NCBI GenBank assembly: GCA_029974835.1
Contig: JARKQN010000059.1
Span: 21,452 to 85,451, forward strand
Direction: 5' to 3'
Length of the DNA: 64,000 nt
Source of the DNA: Bacteroidales bacterium
GTDB taxonomy: Bacteria > Bacteroidota > Bacteroidia > Bacteroidales > VadinHA17
Positions 26,226 to 35,826 of the stretch are shown here, in pieces; within the stretch, counting starts at the first letter, position 1, and each line of letters starts with the position of its first letter. The notes beneath the pieces were generated by a model. It worked only from the letters and a program-made list of their open reading frames with translations, was not told the origin of the DNA and ran no database searches. Position numbers and translations under genes: made by a program.

Positions 26226-26254
26226 TTGAATTTTCAAAAAATATTTTAATTTTG
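26226..26254 (+). promoter_or_regulatory. Promoter of greA-HIT
   Basis: TTG at 26226-26228, an 18-base spacer and TAATTTTG at 26247-26254. The leader is about 55 bases before the greA ATG at 26316. Confidence 0.7.
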
Positions 26255-26315
26255 TGTTCATGAAGAGTTCCGGTAAGGCTGGAATTCTTCTTATTTTTAA
26301 TATAATCAGAATCAA

Positions 26316-26789
26316 ATGGCTGATAATACGTATATTACAGAGGAGGGAATGCAGAGGCTCAGGGAAGAGCTCGAGCAGCTCAGAAATGTCGAAAGGCCCC
26401 AGATAGCAAGGATGCTTGCGGAAGCGAGAGAAAAAGGCGACCTGACCGAGAACGCCGAATACTCCGCCGCCAAGGAGGCGCAGGCTATGCTGGAACTTAA
26501 AATCTCGAAGCTTGAGGATCTCATTGCACGCTCAAGGATTATTGACAATTCAAAGATTGACACATCCACTGTTCGAATCCTTAATAAGGTGAAAATCAAG
26601 AACCGGGTAAACAATTCAATTATGGAATACCAGATTGTCCCCGAGAGCGAGGCAAGCCTTAAACAGGGCAAAATTGCAATCAACTCACCCATCGCCCAGG
26701 GTCTGATAGGGAAAAAAGTCGGTGAAGTGGTCGATATTAAAGTGCCCTCCGGCACTATTCCTTTTGAAATTTTATCAATCTCAATCTGA
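26316..26789 (+). CDS. greA: Transcription elongation factor GreA
   Basis: A 157-residue factor that enters the RNA polymerase secondary channel and triggers cleavage of backtracked RNA. The N-terminal coiled coil runs from MQRLREELEQLRNVERPQIARM through AREKGDLTENAEYSAAKEAQ, with the acidic tip residues of GDLTENAEY. The C-terminal FKBP-like domain includes NSPIAQGLIGKKVGEVVDIKVPSG. Length is standard. A HIT gene follows after 13 bases. Confidence 0.96.
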   Translation: MADNTYITEEGMQRLREELEQLRNVERPQIARMLAEAREKGDLTENAEYSAAKEAQAMLELKISKLEDLIARSRIIDNSKIDTSTVRILNKVKIKNRVNNSIMEYQIVPESEASLKQGKIAINSPIAQGLIGKKVGEVVDIKVPSGTIPFEILSISI

Positions 26790-26802
26790 ATAACAGGAAG
26801 CC

Positions 26803-27204
26803 ATGGCATCAATATTCACCATGATAATAAACGGGGAAATACCCTGTTACAAAGTGGCAGAAGATGACAGGTATTTTGCTTTTCTCGATATAAATCCTCT
26901 TAACGAGGGGCATACCCTGGTCGTGCCAAAGAAAGAGGTCGATTATATATTTGATCTCGATGAGGAGACCTATACCGGATTGATGCTCTTTGCCAGGAAG
27001 GTGGCTCTGGCAATAGGCAGCGAGATACCGTGCGAAAGGATTGGAGTGGCAGTTGTGGGACTTGAAGTTCCTCATGTTCACGTACACCTCGTACCCATGA
27101 ATACCATGGAAGACATCAACTTTAAAAAGCCAAAACTTAAATTGTCTCCCGAACAGTTTAAAGAGATTGCATCCAGGATAGGATCGAGGTTTAATTCACT
27201 CTGA
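26803..27204 (+). CDS. HIT-family nucleotide hydrolase
   Basis: A 133-residue histidine-triad protein that probably hydrolyses nucleotide-phosphoramidate-type bonds. The active site HVHVHLVPMN lies near residues 89-98, and the N-terminal FTMIINGEIPCYKV and DINPLNEGHTLVVPKKE blocks match the Hint/PKCI branch. It probably shares the greA transcript. Physiological substrates are unknown, as for most bacterial members. Confidence 0.93.
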   Translation: MASIFTMIINGEIPCYKVAEDDRYFAFLDINPLNEGHTLVVPKKEVDYIFDLDEETYTGLMLFARKVALAIGSEIPCERIGVAVVGLEVPHVHVHLVPMNTMEDINFKKPKLKLSPEQFKEIASRIGSRFNSL

Positions 27205-27268
27205 ACAGATTTATAAATCATTTTACTGAAAACTTTACTAAATTAGTAAGGTCTTTTGATCTTGCTGC

Positions 27269-27970
27269 ATGGGTTTCTTTTACGAACTGGCCGATGACTT
27301 CCTGTCGCTTTTTTTCCCGCGTATATGTCACGGATGCGGAGAACATCTTCTCAGAAATGAGAAGCTTATCTGCACAGAATGCCTCGTGGCTATACCCCGC
27401 ACCCGGTATCACCTTTCAGAGGATAATCCCGTCGCCCGTCTTTTCTGGGGCCGCTGCAGCATCGAAAGAGCGGCTGCATTTTCTTATTACAACAGGGGGT
27501 CGCGGATAAGAAAAATTATTCATGCCCTGAAGTATGACGGGGTAAAAGAGCTTGGGGAGTTTCTTGGCAGGATCTACGGCACTCAGCTGATGGAGAGCAG
27601 TTTCCTTGAAGGGATAGACTATATTGTACCTGTCCCTCTGCATCCGGCCCGGGAGCGAAAAAGAGGTTATAACCAGAGTGCCGGGATTTGCTCCGGACTC
27701 TCTGCAGCGACCGGAATACCGGTAAAAACAGATCTGCTGAAGCGTTCAGCTTTTTCCGCAACCCAGACAAAAAGGTCACGGTACGACAGGTGGCTGAATG
27801 TGGAAGGTATTTTCACCATTTCCGGCAAGGAGATGCTTAAGAACAAACATATTCTGCTTGTGGATGATGTTATCACAACCGGGTCGACCATAGAAGCCTG
27901 TGCGGCTGAGCTTAAGAAAGTTGAAAACCTGAAGATAAGTGTGGCTGCAATGGCCTGGTCACCCGCCTGA
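27269..27970 (+). CDS. ComF-family phosphoribosyltransferase-like protein
   Basis: 233 residues. An N-terminal zinc-ribbon-like pair of CxxC motifs (CHGCGEHLLRNEKLICTEC, residues ~20-38) precedes a phosphoribosyltransferase-type domain with the PRPP loop ILLVDDVITTGSTIEAC near residue 195-211 and PVPLHPARERKRGYNQS near 118. ComF proteins act in uptake of transforming DNA in some bacteria and are widespread elsewhere, so competence is not implied by itself. The window also carries comM. The end overlaps ruvC by 12 bases, tail to tail. Confidence 0.92.
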   Translation: MGFFYELADDFLSLFFPRICHGCGEHLLRNEKLICTECLVAIPRTRYHLSEDNPVARLFWGRCSIERAAAFSYYNRGSRIRKIIHALKYDGVKELGEFLGRIYGTQLMESSFLEGIDYIVPVPLHPARERKRGYNQSAGICSGLSAATGIPVKTDLLKRSAFSATQTKRSRYDRWLNVEGIFTISGKEMLKNKHILLVDDVITTGSTIEACAAELKKVENLKISVAAMAWSPA

Positions 27971-28531
27971 TTTGTTCACCCTGCCGGGGTTTTTACTGAT
28001 AAAATCTTTCCAGCTGTTATAACTTTTCCCGGCGGCAGGCTTATTACTCTGGTAATAATGGCAAAGCGCGGCAGCGAGACCGTCGGTGGCATCCAGTATG
28101 ATTTCATCCTCCCTGAATTTCAGTATGCTCATAAGCATGAAGGCAACCTGTTCCTTGGAGGCTGACCCGAGGCCGGTGATGGACATTTTTATTTTTCGGG
28201 GAGCGTATTCAAAAACAGGCACCGACCTCGAGAGGGCGGCAGAGATGGCTGCCCCCTGAGCCCTCCCCAGCTTTAACATCGACTGAACGTTCTTGCCGTA
28301 AAAGGGTGATTCGATTGCCAGTTCGCCGGGATGGTACTCTTCTATCAGACCGGTGGTCCTTTCGAAGATATGCTTTATCTTGAGAAAATGGTCCTTAAAC
28401 CCTGATAGTTCGATAACCCCCAGGGTAATCAGCCTGGGCTCTTTGCCGGAGCATTCTATGATGCCGTACCCTGTGATATTGGTTCCCGGGTCAATTCCGA
28501 GAATGATCCTGTCCTCGGGTTTTCTTTTCAA
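27959..28531 (-). CDS. ruvC: Crossover junction endodeoxyribonuclease RuvC
   Basis: A 190-residue Holliday-junction resolvase working with RuvAB. The acidic catalytic residues are in ILGIDPGTNITGYG (Asp, residue ~13), LAIESPFYG (Glu, ~72) and LDATDGLAAALCHYY (two Asp, ~143-146). The C-terminal basic tail is a little longer than in E. coli. It is last in a minus-strand run serS-EamA-S41-ruvC, 21 bases after the protease gene, and its 3' end overlaps comF (27959-27970). Confidence 0.95.
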   Translation of the reverse strand: MKRKPEDRIILGIDPGTNITGYGIIECSGKEPRLITLGVIELSGFKDHFLKIKHIFERTTGLIEEYHPGELAIESPFYGKNVQSMLKLGRAQGAAISAALSRSVPVFEYAPRKIKMSITGLGSASKEQVAFMLMSILKFREDEIILDATDGLAAALCHYYQSNKPAAGKSYNSWKDFISKNPGRVNKSGG

Positions 28532-28552
28532 CTGCTTCCTTATTGTAACTTA

Positions 28553-29860
28553 TTATCTGTTAATGATGTATGCATTATTCATCAGTCCGGGCCGTTCTCT
28601 GAAATACTGTACTCTCTTACCGGTGTAAGAGCCTTTGGCGCCAAAGGTTCCGTTTTCCATATAATATACTGCCTGGCTGAAGCTGGCCTCCGCAGGGTCG
28701 CCCCAGTTATGTTTGATATCATCATCGGCAAGCTTCTGTGGCGGCAGCCCCGTGTAAAAGTCCCCGAAATTATCTTTGTTAACCAACTTAAAGGTAACCG
28801 GGGCATAGACATACTTTGGTACTGTTCCGGGGTATGTCCATACATTCATGCCGGTGGGTTTGCCGTTGGTGGTGTCGCCCACAAGCACAACGTTCAGATA
28901 GGGCCTCAGCCCGTTGATAACAACCTCGCTTGCGGAGGCTGTTTCGCGGGTGCATATTACCACCAGCCTCGACAGATTCAGTGGATAGAGCATGGTCTTG
29001 AAATAGGTGGTCTGATTCTCCGACGACTTCAGGTCGTTGAAAAGCATCTTTATCAGTATGCTTGAAGGAGACTGTCCCGAGATATAGCTGGCCAGTTCGG
29101 TAGCCACACTCAGAATGCCCCCGGTATTGTACCGCAGATCGAGTATCAGGTCTTTTACGTCTTCCTGTTTGAATTTTGCGAATGATGCCTTGAGTTCATT
29201 TGATGAAGGTTCGATAAACTCATCGAAAACAAGATACCCTGTCTTTCCGGATGAGAGGTTCAGTACAGTGTCGACCAGGACGGAATTAAGAGTGAACGAC
29301 TGTTTAGTGGTGGTAATGGTCGAATCCTTTCCTTCGGGTGTTACAAAAACAAAGGTATTGGTAACGCCGGCTGTTGAGGGCCCTATAAGCTGGTTATATG
29401 CATTTGCATCACCCGAGAGGAATACGGCAGCCAGGTCGGTGTTGTTGAGTTTTTTGACTATCCAGCCTCTGCGCACCCCCAGCGGATAAAGAGGAGAGTT
29501 TTTATAGATTGTAACTATGCGGACCTTATTATCGTTGTCGAGACCCATCCTTATTCCATGTCCCACAAATGTTCCCTGCATTGAGGCGACAAAAGATGCA
29601 TAATCGGCCACGAAACTCCACCTGTCGTATTGTTTATACCTGAGGTCAACCATCAGTTCATACGGATCCTTGTAATCGGATGCCTTAACTACGGGAAGTT
29701 TATCATACCACAGGTACCACTCCTTCATCAGGCTGTAAAGTGCCTCGTTTGCCTTTGTCTCCCCTGATGTATTTGTAACGGGCTGGATATCATCCTTCTT
29801 GCAGGCACCTGCTAACAGCAGCGCGGCAATGATTAGTATTAAATTCTTTCTGGCTGACAT
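28553..29860 (-). CDS. S41-family (CtpA-like) serine protease lipoprotein
   Basis: A 435-residue lipoprotein (lipobox LLLAGAC, Cys20). The order is an N-terminal helical segment (LYSLMKEWYLWYDKLPVV), a PDZ-like domain (~85-180) and an S41 catalytic domain. The catalytic serine is in ETASASEVVINGL (~318) and the lysine base in TTNGKPTGMNVW (~345). It is predicted to act in the periplasm or at the outer membrane on C-terminal tails or misfolded proteins; the substrate is unknown. It lies 39 bases after the EamA gene and 21 bases before ruvC. Confidence 0.9.
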   Translation of the reverse strand: MSARKNLILIIAALLLAGACKKDDIQPVTNTSGETKANEALYSLMKEWYLWYDKLPVVKASDYKDPYELMVDLRYKQYDRWSFVADYASFVASMQGTFVGHGIRMGLDNDNKVRIVTIYKNSPLYPLGVRRGWIVKKLNNTDLAAVFLSGDANAYNQLIGPSTAGVTNTFVFVTPEGKDSTITTTKQSFTLNSVLVDTVLNLSSGKTGYLVFDEFIEPSSNELKASFAKFKQEDVKDLILDLRYNTGGILSVATELASYISGQSPSSILIKMLFNDLKSSENQTTYFKTMLYPLNLSRLVVICTRETASASEVVINGLRPYLNVVLVGDTTNGKPTGMNVWTYPGTVPKYVYAPVTFKLVNKDNFGDFYTGLPPQKLADDDIKHNWGDPAEASFSQAVYYMENGTFGAKGSYTGKRVQYFRERPGLMNNAYIINR

Positions 29861-29899
29861 AAGAATATAATGATTTCAGATTTGCTAAAGTAATAACAA

Positions 29900-30790
29900 T
29901 TAATATGCCACCGGTGTTTTCCTGTTCTGAATGTAGATTCCGGCCACAATCAGAACCAGCCCGGCCGGTGTTGTGTAATAAACGGGTTCGTTGATGATAA
30001 AGTATAAAAAAACAAGTGAAATAAACGGTGCGATATATACCAGGTTGCTCACACGGGCTGTGTTTTCCGCCATCTGAAGTGCCTTGAGCCATAACAGGAA
30101 TGTGATGCCCATTTCAAAAATGCCCGTATAGACCGATGCTGCAAATCCTTTTAAACCAGGTATCTTACTCCATCCTCCTGTAACCGACATTGCAATTATA
30201 AGGTATATGGAAGCAAACAGAAACCCCGTGAATAGCTTCACGGCTTCGTCGCGGCCATCCTTCATGTTGAAGATGAAGTAAAGTGCCCAGAAGAATGAGC
30301 TGCCGGCCGCCAGCAATATTCCCGGAAGATTTGTTATGCCCGGGTTCAGGGGGTGGCCCTGGGAGGAAACAATGTAAACACCTGCGAAACTGATGAAAAG
30401 TGCCAGAAAACTCTTTGCCGGGATTCTTTGTTTCAGTATGGGAACCGAGAGAAAAACAAGAATTATCGGCCATATCATGTTCAGCGGTTGTGCGACCTGG
30501 CCGGGCAGAAGACTGTAGGCTTTAAGAAGTATGATGTAATAGATAAATGGATTTACCAGGCCCAGAATCATTGAGGAGATTATTTCCTTTTTACGTGGCC
30601 GGAGCGCCGTACCAATCCTGCCTGTAAACAATACCGCCGCAAAAAGCACCAGTGTGGATGTGAATGAAGCCACGGCCAGCATCGGAAGGACTTCTGTCTC
30701 CGAGAGGCCGATCTTAAAGACCGTGGGTATTGTCGACCAGAAAAGAACCGCCAGGATGGCATAGAGATATGACTTTTGCGTCCTGGTCAT
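29900..30790 (-). CDS. EamA/DMT-family transporter
   Basis: An inner-membrane protein of about 296 residues with ten predicted membrane spans in two EamA repeats. The first repeat begins at SYLYAILAVLFWSTIPTVFKIGLSE. The second begins at LPGILLAAGSSFFWALYFIFN and contains the family-typical glycine- and aromatic-rich helices. The substrate cannot be read from sequence (metabolite exporters are common). The ATG at 30790 directly precedes the first helix. An alternative ATG at 30820 would add 10 residues and overlap serS by 8 bases. It probably belongs to the serS transcript. Confidence 0.88.
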   Translation of the reverse strand: MTRTQKSYLYAILAVLFWSTIPTVFKIGLSETEVLPMLAVASFTSTLVLFAAVLFTGRIGTALRPRKKEIISSMILGLVNPFIYYIILLKAYSLLPGQVAQPLNMIWPIILVFLSVPILKQRIPAKSFLALFISFAGVYIVSSQGHPLNPGITNLPGILLAAGSSFFWALYFIFNMKDGRDEAVKLFTGFLFASIYLIIAMSVTGGWSKIPGLKGFAASVYTGIFEMGITFLLWLKALQMAENTARVSNLVYIAPFISLVFLYFIINEPVYYTTPAGLVLIVAGIYIQNRKTPVAY

Positions 30791-30812
30791 GTTCAGGGTT
30801 GAGGTTTGTAAA

Positions 30813-32087
30813 TCAGTCAATAATCCCGAAACCGGTATACTTAACCAGTACTTCAGGTATGCGGATGCCCTCTTTTGTCTGGTTGTTTTCGAGAATTGCG
30901 GCGACTATCCTGGGCAGGGCAAGGGCGCTGCCGTTGAGTGTATGCACCAGCCTGTTCTGTTTCTCCCCCTTTTCCCTGAACCTGCATTTCAGGCGGTTGG
31001 CCTGGAAGGACTCGAAATTTGATACCGAACTTACTTCGAGCCATCTCTTCTGGGCGCCCGACCATACTTCAAAATCGTAGGTAAGGGCCGAGGTAAATGA
31101 CATGTCTCCGCCGCAGAGTCTCATTATCCTGTAGGGAAGGTCAAGTTTCCTTACAAGGCCTTCAACGTGGGAAACCATCTCCTCAAGGGCTTCGTAGGAG
31201 TGTTCGGGGTGGGCAATCTGGACAATCTCCACCTTGTCGAACTGATGAAGCCGGTTAAGGCCTCTGACGTGGGCTCCCCACGATCCGGCTTCGCGCCTGA
31301 AGCATGGGGTGTAACCCATATTCTTTACGGGGAGATCTTCAGAATTCAGGATTACATCCCTGTAAATATTTGTTACCGGAACCTCAGCGGTGGGGATAAG
31401 GTAGAAATTATCGGCGGTAACATGGTACATCTGGCCCTCTTTGTCGGGGAGCTGACCTGTTCCGAAGCCCGAGTCCTCGTTGACGACAATAGGGGGCAGG
31501 ATTTCGAGATATCCCGCTTTTTCACCCTCGTCGAGGAAGAAGTTGATAAGTGCTCTTTCGAGTTTTGCGCCTTTGCCTTTATATACGGGAAACCCGGCCC
31601 CGGTGAGCTTTATTCCGAGTTCGAAATCGATTATGCCGTACTTCTTAATCAGTTCCCAATGGGGAAGGGCATCAGCGGGCAGTTCAACCGCCGTACCGCC
31701 CTCCCTGACTTTAAAATTATCTTCAGCACCTTTCCCGGGGTTGACCGATGCATGGGGGAGGTTTGGAATCTTTACGAGTTCGGTTCTGAGTTCTTCATCC
31801 AGTGCAGCCAGCTTTTCGGCCAGACGCCGTGACTCCTCTTTCAGCGAGGCTGTTTTTGCCCGGGCACTTTCGGCTCCGGCGCTGTCGCCCGATTTGATCA
31901 GCATCCCAATTTCCTTCGAGATTTTGTTCTGCTCGGCAAGAAGAGCGTCCGACTCTTTCTGGGTTTCTCTTCTGCGGAGGTCAAGCTCAAGAACCCTGTC
32001 AACCAGGGGAGCGGCATCAAAATTCTTGATCTTCAGGCGTTCGATTACAAAATCTCTTTTTTCCCTTATCAGGTTAAGTGTAAGCAT
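30813..32087 (-). CDS. serS: Serine--tRNA ligase
   Basis: A class II aminoacyl-tRNA synthetase of 424 residues. An N-terminal tRNA-binding antiparallel coiled coil (residues ~30-100, LDLRRRETQKESDALLAEQNK and SLKEESRRLAEKLAALDEEL) is followed by the catalytic core with TAEVPVTNIYRD (~237), motif 2 GYTPCFRREAGSWG (~264) and motif 3 NGSALALPRIVAAILENNQ (~385). All are complete. It lies 108 bases downstream of rpmA, beyond a terminator that separates the two. A specific promoter was not recognised. Confidence 0.96.
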   Translation of the reverse strand: MLTLNLIREKRDFVIERLKIKNFDAAPLVDRVLELDLRRRETQKESDALLAEQNKISKEIGMLIKSGDSAGAESARAKTASLKEESRRLAEKLAALDEELRTELVKIPNLPHASVNPGKGAEDNFKVREGGTAVELPADALPHWELIKKYGIIDFELGIKLTGAGFPVYKGKGAKLERALINFFLDEGEKAGYLEILPPIVVNEDSGFGTGQLPDKEGQMYHVTADNFYLIPTAEVPVTNIYRDVILNSEDLPVKNMGYTPCFRREAGSWGAHVRGLNRLHQFDKVEIVQIAHPEHSYEALEEMVSHVEGLVRKLDLPYRIMRLCGGDMSFTSALTYDFEVWSGAQKRWLEVSSVSNFESFQANRLKCRFREKGEKQNRLVHTLNGSALALPRIVAAILENNQTKEGIRIPEVLVKYTGFGIID

Positions 32088-32095
32088 AACTTTAT

Positions 32096-32126
32096 TTAAA
32101 TAAAAAGCAGGCTTCGGGAGCCTGCT
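32096..32126 (-). terminator. Terminator between rpmA and serS (minus strand)
   Basis: An 8-bp perfect stem AGCAGGCT/AGCCTGCT (32106-32113 with 32119-32126) has a 5-base loop. On the minus strand it is followed by a T-rich tract (complement of 32096-32106). It probably ends most rplU-rpmA transcripts. Confidence 0.75.
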
Positions 32127-32195
32127 GTAAAATTATAAAAAACTTGTTTGCCGTAACTGCTTAATCGGGTAATTAATCAGAGCCGGTGTTTTTTG

Positions 32196-32462
32196 TTACT
32201 CCTGGCTGCTGACAGGTTTAACGGAAACGTATGATCTGTTTCCTTTCTTCCTTGTAAACACCACTTCTCCGTCAACAAGGGCGAAGAGGGTATGATCTTT
32301 TCCTATTCCCACGTTAAGGCCGGGGTGATGGACAGTGCCTCTCTGGCGTACCAGGATATTGCCAGCCTTTGCAAACTGGCCTCCGAAAAGTTTCACTCCC
32401 AGTCTTTTGCTTTCAGAATCTCTGCCGTTGCGCGAGCTTCCTGCTCCTTTCTTGTGTGCCAT
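32196..32462 (-). CDS. rpmA: 50S ribosomal protein L27
   Basis: An 88-residue ribosomal protein located near the peptidyl-transferase centre. [22 protein letters not shown] is the canonical start, with no N-terminal extension needing cleavage, and [15 protein letters not shown] follows. It lies 35 bases after rplU, the usual pair. Confidence 0.97.
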   Translation of the reverse strand: MAHKKGAGSSRNGRDSESKRLGVKLFGGQFAKAGNILVRQRGTVHHPGLNVGIGKDHTLFALVDGEVVFTRKKGNRSYVSVKPVSSQE

Positions 32463-32497
32463 AACTAAAAGTTTTAAATCCCGTTATTGAGGATAAA

Positions 32498-33019
32498 TTA
32501 TTCTTTCTTTGATGCGCTTTTCTTTGCGGTGGTTTTCGGGGCTGCCTTTTCAGCACTCTTTTCCCCTGCAGCCTGGGCTTTGGGTGCACGCGGCTTTTTT
32601 ACAGCAGGCTTTTCTGCTGCTTCGGGTGCGGTTGCAGCTCCGGTCTGAACAGCAGCCTCCTGCTCTGCGGCCTTTTCGGCATGATGTTCAGCTTTTTTCC
32701 TTGCTGCCTTTTCCTTGATGCTTACAATTTCCACCTGGGTGAAGTACTGGCGATGGCCATTCTTTACCCTGTAGCCTTTCTTTCTCTTCTTCTTGAAAAC
32801 AATCACCTTGTCACCTTTAAGGTGTTCCAGGACTTTTGCTTCAACCACTGCGTCCTTAATAACAGGCTCTCCTACGGTTACTTTACCCTTGTCTTCGATA
32901 AGAAGAACCTGGTCAAATTCAAGTTTTTTCCCATTTTCTGCCTGGAGGCGGTGGACAAATATCTTCTTTCCTTCTTCCACCTTGAACTGCTGCCCGGCAA
33001 TTTCCACGATTGCGTACAT
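32498..33019 (-). CDS. rplU: 50S ribosomal protein L21 with Lys/Ala-rich C-terminal extension
   Basis: 173 residues from the ATG at 33019 (MYAIVEIAGQQFKVEEG). The first ~105 residues are the complete L21 domain, ending in the RNA-binding KKRKKGYRVKNGHRQYFTQVEI. The family is normally about 100-105 residues. The remaining ~70 are Ala, Lys, Glu and Pro (EKAARKKAEHHAEK, KPAVKKPRAPKAQ, PKTTAKKSASKK) and are probably disordered. Tails of this type occur on some Bacteroidota L21 proteins. An upstream in-frame ATG adding 16 residues is rejected. A strong promoter lies at 33109-33137. Confidence 0.95.
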   Translation of the reverse strand: MYAIVEIAGQQFKVEEGKKIFVHRLQAENGKKLEFDQVLLIEDKGKVTVGEPVIKDAVVEAKVLEHLKGDKVIVFKKKRKKGYRVKNGHRQYFTQVEIVSIKEKAARKKAEHHAEKAAEQEAAVQTGAATAPEAAEKPAVKKPRAPKAQAAGEKSAEKAAPKTTAKKSASKKE

Positions 33020-33108
33020 AAATGTCGTCGTTATGTTTTTCCGTGAGGCGCACCGTTTCTTAAACACGGTAACTTTACATGCCCCGGCCGGATTATTATT
33101 TTGGACTG

Positions 33109-33137
33109 CAAAGATATAAAAATTGAATTAAATACAA
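33109..33137 (-). promoter_or_regulatory. Promoter of rplU-rpmA
   Basis: On the minus strand TTG (complement 33135-33137), an 18-base spacer and TATCTTTG (complement 33109-33116), leaving a leader of about 85 bases that could hold an autoregulatory site. Confidence 0.75.
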
Positions 33138-33197
33138 ATTATACATGACGGTTAATAAAAAAATATTATTTGTTCCTCCAGTTAGGGCATTAATATT

Positions 33198-33205
33198 TAT
33201 ATTTG
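33198..33205 (+). promoter_or_regulatory. -7 element of the bifunctional-nuclease gene
   Basis: TATATTTG at 33198-33205 matches TAnnTTTG. The nearest TTG (33170-33172) is 25 bases upstream, longer than usual. Confidence 0.45.
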
Positions 33206-33251
33206 TCGAAGGTCAGGTAAAATAATCAACTTTCTCCCATAAAATGGGCTT

Positions 33252-33848
33252 ATGAAGAGGATCAAGCTGAAAGTATTGGGTATATCTTACAGTCAGACAC
33301 AGTCGGGCGCCTACGCACTCGTTCTGATGGAGGAACAGGGTGAAAGGAGGATTCCTATAATAATAGGAGGTTTTGAAGCACAGTCAATAGTGATTAAAAT
33401 CGAAAATCTTGAACCTCCCCGGCCTCTGACGCACGACCTTTTCAAGAGTTTCGCAGACGCATTTAACATTGACATTACGGAAGTATTCATTTACAAGCTG
33501 GAAGACGGAATCTTCTACTCGAAACTTATCTGCAACAGGGATGACGAAGAAATTGAAATAGACTCCCGTACGTCGGATGCGGTGGCACTTGCCTTGCGCT
33601 TTAACTGCCCCATCTACACCACACCCGAAATACTGGAAAAGGCCGGCATAACAATTTCACAGGCAGCAGAGAACGGGAAATCCAGAGAAGATGATTCTCC
33701 CGAAAAGAACAGTCAATCTTCGGAATTCAGCTCTTTCACCGATGAAGAACTGTACGGCATGATTGATGAGGCGGTAAAAACTGAGGATTATGAACGCGCA
33801 GCTCTGATACGTGATGAAATTGAAAAAAGAAAAAGACTCAAATCTTAA
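33252..33848 (+). CDS. Bifunctional nuclease family protein (DUF151 + UVR motif)
   Basis: 198 residues. An N-terminal DUF151/BFN domain (ALVLMEEQGERRIPIIIGGFEAQSIV, residues ~23-48; DSRTSDAVALALRFNCPIY, ~100-118) is followed by an acidic linker and a C-terminal UvrB/UvrC-type motif (FTDEELYGMIDEAVKTEDYERAALIRDEIEKRK). This pairing is typical of the Bacteroidota/Thermotoga-type proteins. Nuclease activity is attributed to some members; the cellular role is uncertain. A GH97 gene begins 31 bases downstream. Confidence 0.9.
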   Translation: MKRIKLKVLGISYSQTQSGAYALVLMEEQGERRIPIIIGGFEAQSIVIKIENLEPPRPLTHDLFKSFADAFNIDITEVFIYKLEDGIFYSKLICNRDDEEIEIDSRTSDAVALALRFNCPIYTTPEILEKAGITISQAAENGKSREDDSPEKNSQSSEFSSFTDEELYGMIDEAVKTEDYERAALIRDEIEKRKRLKS

Positions 33849-33879
33849 TAATCCCAAACCACATTTTAATTTACAGAAC

Positions 33880-35826
33880 ATGAAAAAATATGTTTCGGTT
33901 TTTCTTTTATGGTTTCTGATATTAAACCCGGTAATTCCGCGCGACTACAAAATAAGCTCGCCCGACGGAAAGCTTGCACTGACGGTAAGCGTAGACAAAA
34001 ATATATCCTGGACAGTTACTTATGACGGAGTTCAGCTGTTCACTTCGCCGCGGGTGGCAATTGTGACGGGAAACGGCGCAATTCCGGTTGAAAACCAGCC
34101 TGTAAGGAAACAGCTTACAGGTAAAATAAATGAGCAGATCAGACCTGTGGTGGCACATAAAAGGGCGGTCATAACAGATAACTGTAACTTCATTACACTT
34201 ACTTTCAGATCAGGCTTTAGCCTTACCTTCAGGGCTTACAACGATGGAGTGGCATACAGGTTTGAGTCGGACATTAACGATTCGCTTATTATTAAAAATG
34301 AAATTTCCGAACTCGCTTTTCCTGCTGAGACAAAATCGTGGTTCCCTGCCGAAGCGGGATTTATGTCGCATAATGAGAACACATTCAGGTATTCCTCTCT
34401 CGACACCATTACGGGTAGGCACCTTGCAAGCCTGCCGGTGCTTTTCAAAACCGGAAACATTAACGTGCTGCTTACCGAATCCGATATTGAAGCGTACCCC
34501 GGCATGTGGCTCAGGGGAGACGGAGAGGGTAAACTCCATGGTGTATGGCCCGCCTATCCTGCAGAAGAGAGACTCAAAAGCGACAGAAATCTGTATGTAA
34601 CCAAAACAGAAAATTATATTGCAAAGGTGGCCGGGAAAAGAAGCTACCCGTGGAGAGTGTTTGTAATATCTCCAACCGACGAAGGACTCATTGAAAGCGA
34701 TATGGTTTTCAGGCTTGCCTCTCCGCTGCGCCTTAAGGAAACCGGCTGGATAAAACCCGGCAAGGTGGCCTGGGACTGGTGGAATGCAAACAACATTTAC
34801 GGCGTTGACTTCAGGGCAGGGATCAACAACCAGACTTACAAATACTACATCGATTTTGCCTCACGTTACGGAATCGAATATGTTATCCTCGATGAAGGCT
34901 GGTACAGGCTCGGGAATGTCCTTGATGTTGTGCCTGAGATTGATGTACCCGAATTATGCAGGTATGCCGCTTCGAAAAATGTCGGAATAATACTTTGGGT
35001 TGTATTCAAAACACTCGACGACAAACTCGATGAGGCCCTTGCCAGGTACAGCGAATGGGGCGTAAAGGGAATAAAGGTCGATTTTATGCAGCGCGACGAC
35101 CAGAAAATGGTGGAATTTTATTACAGGGCCACGCAAAAGGCTGCCGAACATAAAATGCTTATCGACTTTCACGGGTCATACAAGCCCGACGGAATTATAC
35201 GGACATATCCCAACGCCCTCACACGCGAAGGTGTAAAAGGAATGGAGCACAGCAAATGGAGCAGGGACGTGAGTCCGGAACATGATGTAACCTTACCCTT
35301 TACCAGAATGGTTGCCGGACCAATGGATTACACCCCCGGAGCTATGGTAAATATGGAGAGAAACAATTTCCAGCCTGTTTTCTCAAGGCCGGCAAGCCAG
35401 GGCACAAGAGTGCACCAGATGGCTTTGTATGTCGTATTCGAAAGCCCCCTTCAGATGCTTGCCGACTCACCTTCAAACTATGAACGTGAAAAAGAGTGCA
35501 CAGGCTTTATAGCCGGGGTGCCTGTGGTATGGGATGACCTGAAAGTGCTGCAGGCCAAAACAGGTGATTATGTTCTGCTTGCCAGGAAAAACGGAAAGAA
35601 CTGGTTTGTCGGCGGATTAACCGACTGGTCGGCACGCGACCTTGAACTGGATCTTTCTTTCCTTGAACCTGGCGAATATACCATGGAGATTTTTGAAGAT
35701 GGTATAAATGCCGACAGGTATGCAGGCGATTACAGCCACCGCTTTCTTGAGGTGAGACCCGGAATAAAAATGAAAATTCACATGGCCCCGGGAGGCGGAT
35801 GGGCGGCAAAAATATCCCCGAAATGA
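33880..35826 (+). CDS. Glycoside hydrolase family 97 enzyme, probably retaining type
   Basis: A 648-residue exported glycosidase. A signal peptide ([18 protein letters not shown]) is followed by the GH97 N-terminal beta-super-sandwich ([17 protein letters not shown] onward), a central barrel (AWDWWN near 300, YVILDEGWY near 340, [12 protein letters not shown] near 400, [12 protein letters not shown] near 425) and a C-terminal beta domain. The aspartate in KVDFM matches the nucleophile position of the retaining alpha-galactosidase branch (BtGH97b type), whereas inverting SusB-type alpha-glucosidases lack it. Specificity is inferred. No SusCD pair is near. Its stop overlaps the thyA start (ATGA at 35823-35826), implying translational coupling. 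The ATG at 33880 is set by the signal peptide. Confidence 0.9.
   Translation: MKKYVSVFLLWFLILNPVIPRDYKISSPDGKLALTVSVDKNISWTVTYDGVQLFTSPRVAIVTGNGAIPVENQPVRKQLTGKINEQIRPVVAHKRAVITDNCNFITLTFRSGFSLTFRAYNDGVAYRFESDINDSLIIKNEISELAFPAETKSWFPAEAGFMSHNENTFRYSSLDTITGRHLASLPVLFKTGNINVLLTESDIEAYPGMWLRGDGEGKLHGVWPAYPAEERLKSDRNLYVTKTENYIAKVAGKRSYPWRVFVISPTDEGLIESDMVFRLASPLRLKETGWIKPGKVAWDWWNANNIYGVDFRAGINNQTYKYYIDFASRYGIEYVILDEGWYRLGNVLDVVPEIDVPELCRYAASKNVGIILWVVFKTLDDKLDEALARYSEWGVKGIKVDFMQRDDQKMVEFYYRATQKAAEHKMLIDFHGSYKPDGIIRTYPNALTREGVKGMEHSKWSRDVSPEHDVTLPFTRMVAGPMDYTPGAMVNMERNNFQPVFSRPASQGTRVHQMALYVVFESPLQMLADSPSNYEREKECTGFIAGVPVVWDDLKVLQAKTGDYVLLARKNGKNWFVGGLTDWSARDLELDLSFLEPGEYTMEIFEDGINADRYAGDYSHRFLEVRPGIKMKIHMAPGGGWAAKISPK

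Noticed and set aside
27223..27260. Terminator between the HIT gene and comF
   Set aside because: The TTACTAA/TTAGTAA dyad is short, A/T-only and imperfect, with only a weak T tract, so I did not list it.
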